NCBI RefSeq assembly: GCF_023555385.1
Contig: NZ_JAJSED010000001.1
Coordinates: 1,364,001 to 1,428,000 of the forward strand
Origin: Guyparkeria hydrothermalis
GTDB lineage: Bacteria > Pseudomonadota > Gammaproteobacteria > Halothiobacillales > Halothiobacillaceae
DNA: 64,000 bases
Direction of reading: 5' to 3'
Both the position numbers and the translations under genes were made by a program. Positions within the stretch are counted from its first letter, which is position 1, and each line of letters begins with the position of its first letter. The notes beneath the pieces were generated by a model, which did not search any database, was not told the origin of the DNA, and worked only from the letters and a program-made list of their open reading frames with translations. Positions 56,434 to 64,000 of the stretch are shown piece by piece.

Positions 56434-56608
56434 AAGGTGATTTCTTGTAAGGGGTGATTGCGACGTATTCGGCGCCGACCGGGACGCATCCTTCACCCGG
56501 CCGGACAAGGCGGCTCATCATAGCAAAGGCTGCGTGCCGGTCGTCAGGGCCGGTTCCTGCTATAGAAAGAGGAACCGCGACCGAACGCCAACCGCTGGAC
56601 CTCCGCCG

Positions 56609-57397
56609 ATGAAAGCGATTCTTTTCGACATGGACGGCGTGCTCTACGTCGGCGACCGGCCGATCGAAGGTGCCACGGAGACCCTCGGCTGGTGCCGCCG
56701 CGAGGGCATCCCGTTCCGCTTCGTCACCAACACCACCTCCAAACCACGCGATGCGCTGGTCGACAAGCTCGCCGCGATGGGCATCGAGGCGACCATCGAC
56801 GAGATCCTCACCCCGCCAGTAGCCGCCCGGCAGTGGTTGTCGACCAACGACGGCGAACCAGTCGCCCTGTTCGTACCCGAAGCCACCGCCATCGAATTCG
56901 GCCGGCTGGCTGAAGCCCACTCGGTCGACGAACCCATCGGCGCCCTGGTCATGGGCGATCTCGGCGAGGGCTGGGACTTCGCCACCTACAACCGGGCCTT
57001 CCGCTGGCTGCAGGCCAACCCCGAAGCAACGCTCGTGGCACTGGGCATGACGCGCTTCTGGCAAGCCGAGGACGGCCCCAGGCTGGACGTCGGCCCGTTC
57101 GTGCGCGGGCTGGAGTACGCGCTGGGTCGCGAGGCCGTCGTGCTGGGCAAGCCCAGCGCGGCCTTCTTTCATACCGCGCTGGAAGCACTGGGCGTGGGTG
57201 CGGCGGAGACGGTCATGATCGGCGACGACATTGCCGGCGATATCCGCGGCGCCCAGCGGGCCGGACTGACGGGGCTGCAGGTACGCACCGGCAAGTTCCA
57301 CCCCGACGACCTGGAGCGGGGCATCACGCCCGACGACGTGCTCGAGAGTATCGCCGAGCTGCCGAGATGGTGGCAGCGACGCGACGGATCGAGCTGA
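56609..57397 (+). CDS. HAD-IIA phosphatase (HDHD2/LHPP-like)
   Basis: 262 residues. HAD motif I DMDGVLYVGD at residues 7-16, motif II around VTNTTSKPR, and motifs III/IV in LGKPS and VMIGDDIAGDIRGAQRAGL. The NagD/HDHD2 type with a C2 cap between. Related proteins dephosphorylate small phosphometabolites, or in animals phosphohistidine/phospholysine; the substrate is unknown. It stands alone, convergent with the next gene. Confidence 0.85.
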   Translation: MKAILFDMDGVLYVGDRPIEGATETLGWCRREGIPFRFVTNTTSKPRDALVDKLAAMGIEATIDEILTPPVAARQWLSTNDGEPVALFVPEATAIEFGRLAEAHSVDEPIGALVMGDLGEGWDFATYNRAFRWLQANPEATLVALGMTRFWQAEDGPRLDVGPFVRGLEYALGREAVVLGKPSAAFFHTALEALGVGAAETVMIGDDIAGDIRGAQRAGLTGLQVRTGKFHPDDLERGITPDDVLESIAELPRWWQRRDGSS

Positions 57398-57469
57398 CGA
57401 CAAGCGCAGGTAAAGCGCGACCGCCTCAGCCGGACCGGGGTGACGCGAGGACGACCACCTCGAAAAAGT

Positions 57470-58084
57470 TCACCCCGCCACCGCCGCGCGACGCACCGCA
57501 TCGATGCATGCTCGGGGCTCCTGGCAATGGATGGCCTGCAACCCTTCACCCCGGGCCCGCCTCACGTGCCCCTCGCTGTCGTCGACGAACAGCGCCTCGG
57601 CGGCGCGGCAACCCAGTTCGCCGATCACGTCACGAAAGATGCTGGGATCGCGCTTGCCCTTGCCGAGGTAGTAGCTGTTGAACACGCGATCGAAGTGACG
57701 GTAGATACCGTCGCGCTGATCGAGCTCGTCCAGCCAGTGGGTCTGATCGGAGAGGATGGCGACGGTCAGCCCGGCCGAGCGCAGCTCGTCGACCAGGGCG
57801 ATCATCTCGGGGCGCAGCACGAAACTGCGCATCACCTCGGCACGAAAGGCCTCGAAACGCTCCGGAAAGGGCATCTTTTCCTGCAATACCTGCCAGAAGG
57901 CCGCCTCCCCGCCCGTCCCGAGCACGAAACCCGAGTCGTAGACCGCATCCATCGCCTGCCGGACAAGCGCCTCCGGGTCGAGGCCATGCCGCTGCGCGGC
58001 AGCCACCAGAGCGCGACGAAAGCCTTCCTCGGCGATCACCCCACCGAAATCAAACAAGACGCATCGCACGTCACTCTTCTCCAT
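57470..58084 (-). CDS. HAD-IA family hydrolase
   Basis: 204 residues. Motif I is [13 protein letters not shown], the DxG form found in YihX-like phosphatases; motif [10 protein letters not shown], motif III near KGKRDPSIF, and motif [20 protein letters not shown] helical cap lies between residues 15 and 90. Likely a phosphatase for a small phosphorylated compound. Divergent from rpmB with a 315-bp gap. Confidence 0.85.
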   Translation of the reverse strand: MEKSDVRCVLFDFGGVIAEEGFRRALVAAAQRHGLDPEALVRQAMDAVYDSGFVLGTGGEAAFWQVLQEKMPFPERFEAFRAEVMRSFVLRPEMIALVDELRSAGLTVAILSDQTHWLDELDQRDGIYRHFDRVFNSYYLGKGKRDPSIFRDVIGELGCRAAEALFVDDSEGHVRRARGEGLQAIHCQEPRACIDAVRRAAVAG

Positions 58085-58399
58085 GGCTCTCCTCGACCTC
58101 CCCTTCGGACCTCATGGCGCGGGGTCCACCCGATGGCCAAATATCCAGGACTTAGCATCGGCCTGCTCGCATTCCGCCGCCGGACCAGAGCCCGAAACTC
58201 CGGTGCCGCCCCCGCCCGTCCATGGCCGATCGCCGATCGCGCGAGCCTTGATGCCATCCACACGGGCGGTGCTTGCCAAGCCGGCAAGGTTCTTTTATCC
58301 TACGCGACCTTTGAATTGACCCGCCCGCGTGCCGGCCGCCTGACAGGCACCGTATTCTCGGTACGCGCGCAAACAAGACGAGTCGCTCAGGAGACAATC
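58085..58399 (+). promoter_or_regulatory. Gap before rpmB; contains its probable promoter
   Basis: No gene or RNA is recognised in these 315 bp. The only strong signal is the promoter at 58273-58301; the left part reads as ordinary GC-rich sequence without clear motifs. Confidence 0.5.
58273..58301 (+). promoter_or_regulatory. Probable sigma-70 promoter of rpmB-rpmG
   Basis: TTGCCA (58273-58278), a 17-bp spacer, and TATCCT (58296-58301). Four of six bases match the minus-35 consensus and four of six the minus-10. Transcription would start near 58308, about 90 nt before rpmB. Confidence 0.55.
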
Positions 58400-58636
58400 A
58401 TGGCCCGAGTTTGCCAAGTAACCGGGAAGCGCCCGGCGGTCGGTAACAACGTATCGCACGCGAACAACAAGACCCGGCGTCGGTTTCTGCCCAACCTGCA
58501 CAAGAAGCGGTTCTGGGTAGAGAGCGAGCAGCGGTTTGTCAGCCTGCGTGTTTCCAGCCACGGCCTGCGCACGATCGACAAGGTCGGCATCGACACGGTC
58601 ATCGCCGAGATGCGTGCGCGCGGCGAGAAGGTCTGA
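58400..58636 (+). CDS. rpmB: 50S ribosomal protein L28
   Basis: 78 residues. [23 protein letters not shown] and [14 protein letters not shown] are the L28 signature. AGGAGA lies before the ATG. The single N-terminal Cys without a CxxC partner indicates the zinc-independent type. Followed by rpmG 36 bp later, the conserved pair. Confidence 0.98.
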   Translation: MARVCQVTGKRPAVGNNVSHANNKTRRRFLPNLHKKRFWVESEQRFVSLRVSSHGLRTIDKVGIDTVIAEMRARGEKV

Positions 58637-58672
58637 ACACCGCTCACCATAACGTCTAACAGGTAATACGAT

Positions 58673-58828
58673 ATGCGCGACAAGATCCGACTGGTATCCA
58701 GCGCCGGCACCGGCCACTTCTACACCACCGACAAGAACAAGCGGAACATGCCGGAAAAGATGCAGATCAAGAAGTACGATCCGGTAGTACGCAAGCACGT
58801 CATCTACAAGGAAGCCAAGATCAAGTAA
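58673..58828 (+). CDS. rpmG: 50S ribosomal protein L33
   Basis: 51 residues. [28 protein letters not shown] and [19 protein letters not shown] match L33. It has no cysteine pairs, so it is the zinc-free form. AGGTAA precedes the ATG. Ends the rpmB-rpmG unit. Confidence 0.97.
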   Translation: MRDKIRLVSSAGTGHFYTTDKNKRNMPEKMQIKKYDPVVRKHVIYKEAKIK

Positions 58829-58881
58829 GACGTGCCTCGGCCGCTGCGGCGGCCGCCGTCTTGTCCTGATCGGCACCTGGA

Positions 58882-58910
58882 CCCCGCGAGGAATTTTCCC
58901 GCGGGGTTTC
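58882..58910 (+). terminator. Terminator after rpmG
   Basis: CCCCGCG (58882-58888) pairs with CGCGGGG (58900-58906), followed by TTTCTTCG. It lies just before mutM. Confidence 0.8.
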
Positions 58911-58939
58911 TTCGTGGCGACAACCCGACCGAGCGGACC

Positions 58940-59764
58940 ATGCCCGAACTTCCCGAAGTCGAAACCACCCGCCGCGGCCTCGAGCCCCATCTCGCCGGCC
59001 GGCACATCGAGGCGGTGACCGTGCGCGATCCGCGCCTGCGCTGGCCGGTGCGCGAGGATCTGCCCGAGTTTCTCGCCGGCCGCCTGATCAAGTCGGTCGC
59101 GCGGCGCGCCAAGTACCTGCTGCTCCTGCTGGACCGTGGCGACCGGGTGCTGATCCATCTGGGCATGTCCGGCAGCCTGCGTCTCGACGACCCGGCCAGC
59201 CCATTTCGCAAGCACGACCACGTCGAGTGGCTGCTCGACAGCGGGCAGGCACTGCGCCTGCACGATCCGCGTCGCTTTGGCGCCGTGCTCACCGATCGGG
59301 TCGACACACCCCACGTGCGGCTGGCCGCGCTCGGCCCCGAGCCGCTCGACCCGGCCTTCGACGGCGACTATCTCGCCGAACGCCTCGCCGGGCGACGGGT
59401 GGCGATCAAGCAGGCCGTCATGAACGCGGCCATCGTGGTGGGCGTGGGCAACATCTACGCCTCCGAGGCGCTGTTCATCGCCGGCATCCACCCGCAGCGC
59501 CCGGCCGGCAGCCTCGATCACGAGGAATGCGCCGCGCTCGCCGCTGCCATCCGCCAGGTACTTGAGGCGGCCATCGCCCAGGGCGGCACCACCCTGCGCG
59601 ACTTCCTCTCGCCCTCGGGTGACCCGGGTTACTTCCGCCAGACGCTCAATGTCTACGAGCGGACCGGAGAACCCTGCCGGCGTTGCGGCACACCCGTCGA
59701 ACGCCTCGTGATCGGCCAGCGCTCGACCTGGTTCTGCCCGAACTGCCAGCCGAAGGACGGCTAA
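58940..59764 (+). CDS. mutM: Formamidopyrimidine-DNA glycosylase MutM (Fpg)
   Basis: 274 residues. The N-terminus PELPEVETTRRGLEPH carries the catalytic proline after Met removal. LIHLGMSGSLR, NAAIVVGVGNIYASEALF (H2TH) and a C-terminal zinc finger CRRCGTPVERLVIGQRSTWFCPNCQ follow. MutM excises 8-oxoguanine. It is close to rpmBG, as in E. coli. It converges with the TlpA fusion gene, 8 bp apart. Confidence 0.97.
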   Translation: MPELPEVETTRRGLEPHLAGRHIEAVTVRDPRLRWPVREDLPEFLAGRLIKSVARRAKYLLLLLDRGDRVLIHLGMSGSLRLDDPASPFRKHDHVEWLLDSGQALRLHDPRRFGAVLTDRVDTPHVRLAALGPEPLDPAFDGDYLAERLAGRRVAIKQAVMNAAIVVGVGNIYASEALFIAGIHPQRPAGSLDHEECAALAAAIRQVLEAAIAQGGTTLRDFLSPSGDPGYFRQTLNVYERTGEPCRRCGTPVERLVIGQRSTWFCPNCQPKDG

Positions 59765-59772
59765 CCTCCCGC

Positions 59773-61140
59773 TCAGTCCGGCTCGATCGCCAGCAGTTCA
59801 CGCATGATCGCGTCCACTTCCGGCGTATCCCAGATGATGCCGGCGTTGACCGAGTAGTGGATGCGCCCGTCCGGGGCGACCATGAAGGAGGTCGGGAACG
59901 CGAAGGCCCCGTAGCGCTCCGCGACCTCGCCATCGACATCGGTGGAAACGGGGAACGAGATATCGAAGTCCTGCATGAAGTCCCGGACATGCTCCGGGGA
60001 CTCCTTGAAGTCGATGGCATAGATGCGCAGCCGATCGGGGTAGCGCTGCGCCAGGCGCTCCATCGACGGGATTTCCTCGACGCAGGCCGGGCACCAGGTG
60101 GCCCAGAAGTTGACGATCTGCACCCCGTCGAAGTCCGGGTCGAGGCGCTGGGTGCGCCCCTGCAGGTCGGTCAGCTCGAAGTCGGGGGCGGGCTCGGGCT
60201 CGACGCGCGTCAGGCCCACCTGCTTTTCCAGCGGCTCGGCCCGCCCGCCGTCCAGCTCGGCCGCTTGGGCCGGATGCCGGGCGCCGGCCAGCAGGGGAAT
60301 CGACTCGCGTATCTGCCGCGGCAATGCCCGCACCGCCGCGGCGTCGTCAGGGCTTTTCAAGACTTCGGCGACCGTGTCGAGCGATTCGGTGCGCGCCGCC
60401 TCCATCTCGATGAAGTAGTAGTCCTTGGTCTCGGGAATCACGCGTACGAAGGCGTCACTGCCACCATCGAGGAGGCGTTGCCACAGCCGGTCGACGCGAT
60501 TCATGTACACGCCCCGCTCCGGCTGGAAGACCATGACCGGCAGGTTGGTGGCATCCACGATGCCGAAGAACTCCGGCTCCTCACCGGCCACGGGCGTGCC
60601 GCGATAGAGATTCGGGAACAGCAACACGGCACCGGCCAGCGCCGACGTGTCGCTCACGCCCTGCTGCCAGGCCCGCATGCCGCGCAGGATCGGCACGGCC
60701 ATGCGGTCGCTGCCGACGATGGCGATATCGCGCTCACCGCCGAAGCGCTTCACCGCCTCGCCGATCAGCGCGGCGACGGCCGTCCCGTCGCGCTCGCGCA
60801 CCACCGTGTCGGAACGGGTCAGGAACAGCGAGTCGAGCAGGTCCACCATCCAGACCGTCGCCCCCTGCCGCACCAGGGCGTGGGCGATACTGGTCGGACC
60901 GGGCATGTCGCCGTACTGGTTGACCATCCACAGCACCAGCGGCCCGTCCGTCGCCGCGCCGTCCGCGGGCGCGATGACTTGCACCTCGAGCCGATCACCG
61001 CCCTCGCCCACCGGAACGGCAATGTCCGCCGCCTGGGCAGTCGGGCCGACGAGAGGGAGCAGCAGGGCGGCCAGCAGCCCCTGCCATGCCCTCCGCCTCG
61101 TGGCCTTGCGGCTCGGATTCGGGTCATTTTCCGGATACAT
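59773..61140 (-). CDS. Exported alpha/beta-hydrolase-like domain fused to a TlpA/ResA thioredoxin
   Basis: 455 residues. A signal peptide (hydrophobic about 18-37, cut after AQAA). Residues about 40-290 have alpha/beta-hydrolase-like alternation ([46 protein letters not shown]), but the nucleophile-elbow position reads VGSDRM and not GxSxG, so hydrolase activity is doubtful. The C-terminal 140 residues are a TlpA-type thioredoxin with [13 protein letters not shown] (active CxxC) and [15 protein letters not shown] (cis-Pro region). It is probably a periplasmic thiol oxidoreductase with an unusual partner domain. Confidence 0.8.
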   Translation of the reverse strand: MYPENDPNPSRKATRRRAWQGLLAALLLPLVGPTAQAADIAVPVGEGGDRLEVQVIAPADGAATDGPLVLWMVNQYGDMPGPTSIAHALVRQGATVWMVDLLDSLFLTRSDTVVRERDGTAVAALIGEAVKRFGGERDIAIVGSDRMAVPILRGMRAWQQGVSDTSALAGAVLLFPNLYRGTPVAGEEPEFFGIVDATNLPVMVFQPERGVYMNRVDRLWQRLLDGGSDAFVRVIPETKDYYFIEMEAARTESLDTVAEVLKSPDDAAAVRALPRQIRESIPLLAGARHPAQAAELDGGRAEPLEKQVGLTRVEPEPAPDFELTDLQGRTQRLDPDFDGVQIVNFWATWCPACVEEIPSMERLAQRYPDRLRIYAIDFKESPEHVRDFMQDFDISFPVSTDVDGEVAERYGAFAFPTSFMVAPDGRIHYSVNAGIIWDTPEVDAIMRELLAIEPD

Positions 61141-61162
61141 CGCGTCACGCCTCGCGCTTTCG

Positions 61163-61168
61163 TACAAT
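61163..61168 (+). promoter_or_regulatory. Candidate minus-10 (TACAAT) for purC-bioD
   Basis: TACAAT matches five of six consensus bases; no good minus-35 is visible. A transcript from here would have a leader of about 60 nt that includes the palindrome TAGCATGCTA (61210-61219). Confidence 0.35.
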
Positions 61169-61234
61169 ACCCACCCGTTCGAGCCGGCATGGCCGGACGG
61201 GAAATTCCTTAGCATGCTAGCAGTTGAGCACCCA

Positions 61235-62152
61235 ATGACACACTCGGCCCCCGCCGTCTTCGAGACGCAGATCGACGACCTGGAACTGATCCATCGCGGC
61301 AAGGTGCGCGATCTCTACCGCATCGACGACGAGCGGATGCTGATCGTCACCACCGACCGGGTCTCGGCCTTCGACGTGATCCTGCCGACGCCGATCCCCG
61401 ACAAGGGCCGGGTCCTGACCGAGATCTCGCGCTTCTGGTTCGAGAAAAGCCGCGACCTGGTTCCCAATCACCTCTGCGAGAACCAGGATCTCAGCAGCAT
61501 CGTGACCGACGCGGGCCAGCGCGCCCAGCTCGAGGGCCGTAGCGTGATCGTACGCAACCTCAAGGCGCTGCCGATCGAGGCGGTGGTCCGCGGCTACCTG
61601 ATCGGCTCGGGCTACAAGGATTACCAGGCCAGCGGCGCGGTCTGCGGCATCACCCTGCCCGCCGGGCTGCAACTGGCCGACCAGCTGCCCGAGGCGATCT
61701 ACACGCCGGCGACCAAGGCCGATGTCGGTGATCACGACGAGAACATCGACTTCGCCGAGACCGAACAACTGGTCGGCCCGGAAATGGCTGCCCAGGTGCG
61801 CGACACCGCCATGCGCCTGTACCGCATGGCCGCCGACTACGCGGCCGAGCGCGGCATCATCATCGCCGACACCAAGTTCGAGTTCGGCCTCGACGAAAAT
61901 GGCACGCTGCACCTGATCGACGAGGCCCTGACGCCGGACTCCTCGCGCTTCTGGCCGGCCGACGAATACCGCCCGGGCATCAGCCCGCCGTCGTTCGACA
62001 AGCAGTTCATCCGCGACTGGCTGGAGACACTCGACTGGGACAAGACCGCCCCCGGGCCGGCCATCCCCGACGAGATCGTCGCCCAGACCCGCGAGCGCTA
62101 CCTGACCGCCTACCGCCGGCTGACCGGCGAGGACCTGCCCGGCATCGCATGA
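61235..62152 (+). CDS. purC: Phosphoribosylaminoimidazole-succinocarboxamide synthase
   Basis: 305 residues, the long form like yeast Ade1. Motifs: [51 protein letters not shown] and [12 protein letters not shown]. It converts CAIR and aspartate into SAICAR in purine synthesis. The ATG at 61235 has GAG 6 nt upstream; another in-frame ATG (61214) would add seven non-conserved residues. The stop codon overlaps the bioD start (ATGA). Confidence 0.97.
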   Translation: MTHSAPAVFETQIDDLELIHRGKVRDLYRIDDERMLIVTTDRVSAFDVILPTPIPDKGRVLTEISRFWFEKSRDLVPNHLCENQDLSSIVTDAGQRAQLEGRSVIVRNLKALPIEAVVRGYLIGSGYKDYQASGAVCGITLPAGLQLADQLPEAIYTPATKADVGDHDENIDFAETEQLVGPEMAAQVRDTAMRLYRMAADYAAERGIIIADTKFEFGLDENGTLHLIDEALTPDSSRFWPADEYRPGISPPSFDKQFIRDWLETLDWDKTAPGPAIPDEIVAQTRERYLTAYRRLTGEDLPGIA

Positions 62153-62859
62153 GCACACCGACTCGCGATCCGCGCGGCTGGGTGGTGCTGGCCACCGACA
62201 CCGGCGTCGGCAAGACCGTGGTCTCCTGCGCGCTGGCCCGGCTCCTGCGCGAGCACAGCCTCGACGCCCGGGTGCGAAAGCCGGTGGAGACCGGCTGCGA
62301 GGTCCGGGACGGCGAGCGCCTGCCCGCCGACGGCACCGCCCTGCACGAGGCCGGCGGTGGGCGCGAACCGCTGGCGACCGTCTGCCCGATCCGCTACCTC
62401 ACGCCGGTCGCCGCCCCCGAGGCGGCGCGGCGCGAAGGCGAGACGCTGGAATTCGGACGCGACCTTGTCCCGATTCTCGACCAGTCGCTCAGTGATCTGG
62501 CCGACGACGAGCGCGTGATCATCGAGAGCGCCGGCGGCCTGCTCTCACCGCTGGCCGAGGATGCCCTCAACACCCGTCTGGCCGAACACACCGGCCTGCC
62601 GGCCCTGCTGGTCACCCCGGATCAGCTCGGCACCCTGTCGAGCACACTATCGGCGGTCGAATCCCTCCAGCATCGCGGCATTCGCGTGGCGGCGATCATC
62701 CTCAACCGCCGTCCGGAGGACCCGGACGATGCCGACACGCCGGACAATCTCAGCTCGCTCGCCGAGTGGCTGCCGCGATTGGTAGCGCACCCACCTCCTG
62801 TCCTGCGGTTCGACAACGACGTGCAGCGCCTCGCCCCCCTGCTCGGCCAGACCGACTGA
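62149..62859 (+). CDS. bioD: ATP-dependent dethiobiotin synthetase BioD
   Basis: 236 residues. P-loop [21 protein letters not shown], and [10 protein letters not shown] (corresponding to EGAGG) are present; the CxxxY-type region near [16 protein letters not shown] is also conserved. BioD closes the ureido ring of dethiobiotin, the step before BioB. Coupled to purC by ATGA overlap, an unusual pairing of purine and biotin genes. No other biotin gene is in the window. Confidence 0.93.
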   Translation: MSTPTRDPRGWVVLATDTGVGKTVVSCALARLLREHSLDARVRKPVETGCEVRDGERLPADGTALHEAGGGREPLATVCPIRYLTPVAAPEAARREGETLEFGRDLVPILDQSLSDLADDERVIIESAGGLLSPLAEDALNTRLAEHTGLPALLVTPDQLGTLSSTLSAVESLQHRGIRVAAIILNRRPEDPDDADTPDNLSSLAEWLPRLVAHPPPVLRFDNDVQRLAPLLGQTD

Positions 62860-62882
62860 GCTCAGCGATACCCCAAACGAGA

Positions 62883-62918
62883 AAGGCCGCGCCCAACGGC
62901 GCGGCCTTCTGCTTTCGC
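62883..62918 (+). terminator. Bidirectional terminator between bioD and the Usp gene
   Basis: AAGGCCGCGCC (62883-62893) and GGCGCGGCCTT (62898-62908) form a perfect 11-bp stem with loop CAAC, followed by CTGCTTTC; in the other direction TTTCTCG follows. Confidence 0.82.
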
Positions 62919-62940
62919 ACTGCCACAGGCGTCCCGCCGC

Positions 62941-63804
62941 CTAGCGGACCACCAGCAGCGGCACCTTGGCCTTCATGATCATCTTGGTGGTGGTGCTGCC
63001 CAGCACCAGATAGCGGATCGGGCTGTGGCCGTAGGCGCCCATGGCCAGGAGATCGATGCCCTTCTCGTCGATGTAGCCAGAGACCGCGCGGTCGACCTTG
63101 CCCTGACGGATGGCCACCTGCGTGTCGAAACCCGCCTTCTGCAGGCGCGTGTTGGCCACTTGGAGCTTGTCCCAGTTGCCCTGCTTCTCCTCGCCGACCA
63201 TCAGGATATGCACGGGCAGGCCCTGCAGCAGCGGGGTGCGCGCGGCCATCTCGACCAGCTTGTAGGCCGTCGGGCTGCCGTCGTAGGCAATCAGGAAGCT
63301 CTCGGGGCGCTGGAACTCGAGCGGCGTGACCAGCGTCGGCTTGTGGATCATCGACAGGATGCCGGCCAGATGGCTGCCGACATGCATGGCCACGGCATCG
63401 CCTTCCTTGCCCTGCTTGCCGAGCACCAGCATCTGCATGCTCTTCTCGAGATCGAGGATCACCTGGGTGATGTCGCCGTTGCGCAGCAGTTCGTCGGGGG
63501 AGGAAAAGCCGCGGTCACGGGCGCGTGACATGACGTCGGCGAGCAGCGCCCGCCCACGCTCGCGCTCCAGGCGGCCGCGCTTTTCCTCCAGCTCGACCAT
63601 CTCCTCGAGGAGTTTCTCGCGCCCGCCCAAGGTCATGTTGCCGGACAGGTCGGTCTTGCTCGGGGCGTGCGGGTTGCTGATCGCATGCAGGAAGGTCAGT
63701 GGGGCGGACAGCGCGTCGGCAGCCCAGACGGCGTAGTCGGTGACCGCCTCGGAGGAGCGCGAACCGTCGACGCAGGCCAGTACCGGTTCCTTTTTATCGG
63801 TCAT
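62941..63804 (-). CDS. Tandem universal stress protein (two Usp domains)
   Basis: 287 residues from MTDKKEP; an ATG five codons earlier (63819) is possible, but GAG is better spaced before 63804. Two Usp folds: domain 1 starts VLACVDGS and ends with VLGKQGKEGDAVAMHVGS, domain 2 starts FLIAYDGSPTA and ends LLAMGAYGHSPIRYLVLGSTT. Both have the GxxG-x9/10-GS/T ATP-binding pattern. UspE-like tandem proteins act in stress survival. Its start follows the SulP stop codon within 1-17 bp, so they form one unit. Confidence 0.9.
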   Translation of the reverse strand: MTDKKEPVLACVDGSRSSEAVTDYAVWAADALSAPLTFLHAISNPHAPSKTDLSGNMTLGGREKLLEEMVELEEKRGRLERERGRALLADVMSRARDRGFSSPDELLRNGDITQVILDLEKSMQMLVLGKQGKEGDAVAMHVGSHLAGILSMIHKPTLVTPLEFQRPESFLIAYDGSPTAYKLVEMAARTPLLQGLPVHILMVGEEKQGNWDKLQVANTRLQKAGFDTQVAIRQGKVDRAVSGYIDEKGIDLLAMGAYGHSPIRYLVLGSTTTKMIMKAKVPLLVVR

Positions 63805-63820
63805 GTTCTCGATTCCCATG

Positions 63821-64000
63821 TCATTGGCCCATCAGCGTGGCGGCGTCCGCCTTATCGTGGACCCCGTGCTTGTCGACGATCGTCGCGGTGGCCTGGTTCA
63901 TGCCGACCACCTCGACCTCGATGCCCTCACGACGGAAGTCGACCACGACCTTGTCCAGCGCCCGCACGGCGGTGATGTCCCAGAAGTGGGCGCGCGTCAG
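63821..64000 (-). CDS. SulP-family anion transporter, C-terminal STAS fragment
   Basis: Only the last 59 codons are present, running off the right edge of the window. The residues AHFWDITAVRALDKVVVDFRREGIEVEVVGMN match the end of the STAS domain in SulP transporters (the DITA segment and the following helix). Such transporters move sulfate or bicarbonate with sodium or protons. Substrate cannot be told from this part. A universal stress protein gene follows directly. Confidence 0.85.
   Translation of the reverse strand: MTRAHFWDITAVRALDKVVVDFRREGIEVEVVGMNQATATIVDKHGVHDKADAATLMGQ

Noticed and set aside
58085-58399. Possible 6S or other small RNA before rpmB
   Set aside because: No long bulged hairpin or conserved RNA motif could be found by eye; only a promoter is supported.
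61214-61234. An earlier ATG for purC
   Set aside because: It adds seven residues not seen in the family and lies within the TAGCATGCTA palindrome; the later ATG has a better spaced ribosome site.

Overview
This is a GC-rich chromosomal window from a free-living gammaproteobacterium. Evidence for that assignment is the surE-pcm-yqaA-nlpD-rpoS order, the amiC-mutL-miaA-hfq-hflX-hflK-hflC cluster, rpsP-rimM-trmD-rplS, lpxC and secA near each other, TamA/TamB, and HisZ. I cannot name the genus from sequence reading. The gene set (short HisZ pathway, DUF4212-type symporter, SulP/Usp pair, Nudix-thiamine synthase fusion) would fit an environmental lineage such as the Chromatiales or relatives. Nearly everything is core housekeeping. 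The only mobile element is one intact IS3-family copy. No CRISPR array, prophage, defence island, rRNA or tRNA gene was recognised.

Layout. 1-2.8 kb: tail of a Maf-type pyrophosphatase, uppP, an inositol-monophosphatase-type phosphatase and a membrane zinc peptidase. 2.7-10.5 kb (minus): parE-tamA-tamB, tightly packed, with a large dyad between tamB and the peptidase. 10.7-17.2 kb: thioredoxin-like CnoX, a cation efflux protein, a secreted GlcG/HbpS-like protein, and a DUF294 signalling protein followed by a two-subunit sodium:solute symporter. 17.3-21.3 kb: small membrane protein, pepA, the IS3-family element and a SlyA-like MarR regulator. 21.5-25.7 kb (minus): surE-pcm-yqaA-nlpD-rpoS with an elaborate non-coding rpoS leader. 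25.8-36.6 kb: smrB, a FixH-like protein, Nudix-ThiE fusion, argJ, a DUF945 protein, a possible glycosyltransferase, secA, dciA, a lipoprotein, a flavin reductase and a response regulator. 36.8-42 kb (minus): lpxC, htpG with a textbook heat-shock promoter, and rpsP-rimM-trmD-rplS. 42-56.4 kb (minus): trpS-nnr-tsaE, amiC-mutL-miaA-hfq-hflX-hflK-hflC-DUF2065, then hisZ-purA. 56.6-64 kb: two HAD phosphatases, rpmB-rpmG, mutM, an alpha/beta-hydrolase-TlpA fusion, purC-bioD, a tandem universal stress protein and the end of a SulP transporter.

Functional links. The envelope is strongly represented: UppP (undecaprenyl phosphate recycling), LpxC (lipid A), TamAB (outer-membrane biogenesis), SecA (export), AmiC with an NlpD-like activator (septum splitting) and HflKC (control of membrane proteolysis). 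Translation and RNA quality are served by SmrB, Hfq, HflX, MiaA, TsaE, TrmD, RimM and four ribosomal proteins.

The most interesting signals are not new genes but DNA/RNA architecture: an insertion sequence placed exactly in the loop of the pepA terminator with a 4-bp target duplication, two hairpins that would bury ribosome-binding sites in read-through transcripts (IS left end and tamB-peptidase junction), palindromes in the rpoS leader, and sigma-32-like promoters before htpG and hfq. I did not find a clear previously undescribed multi-gene system.
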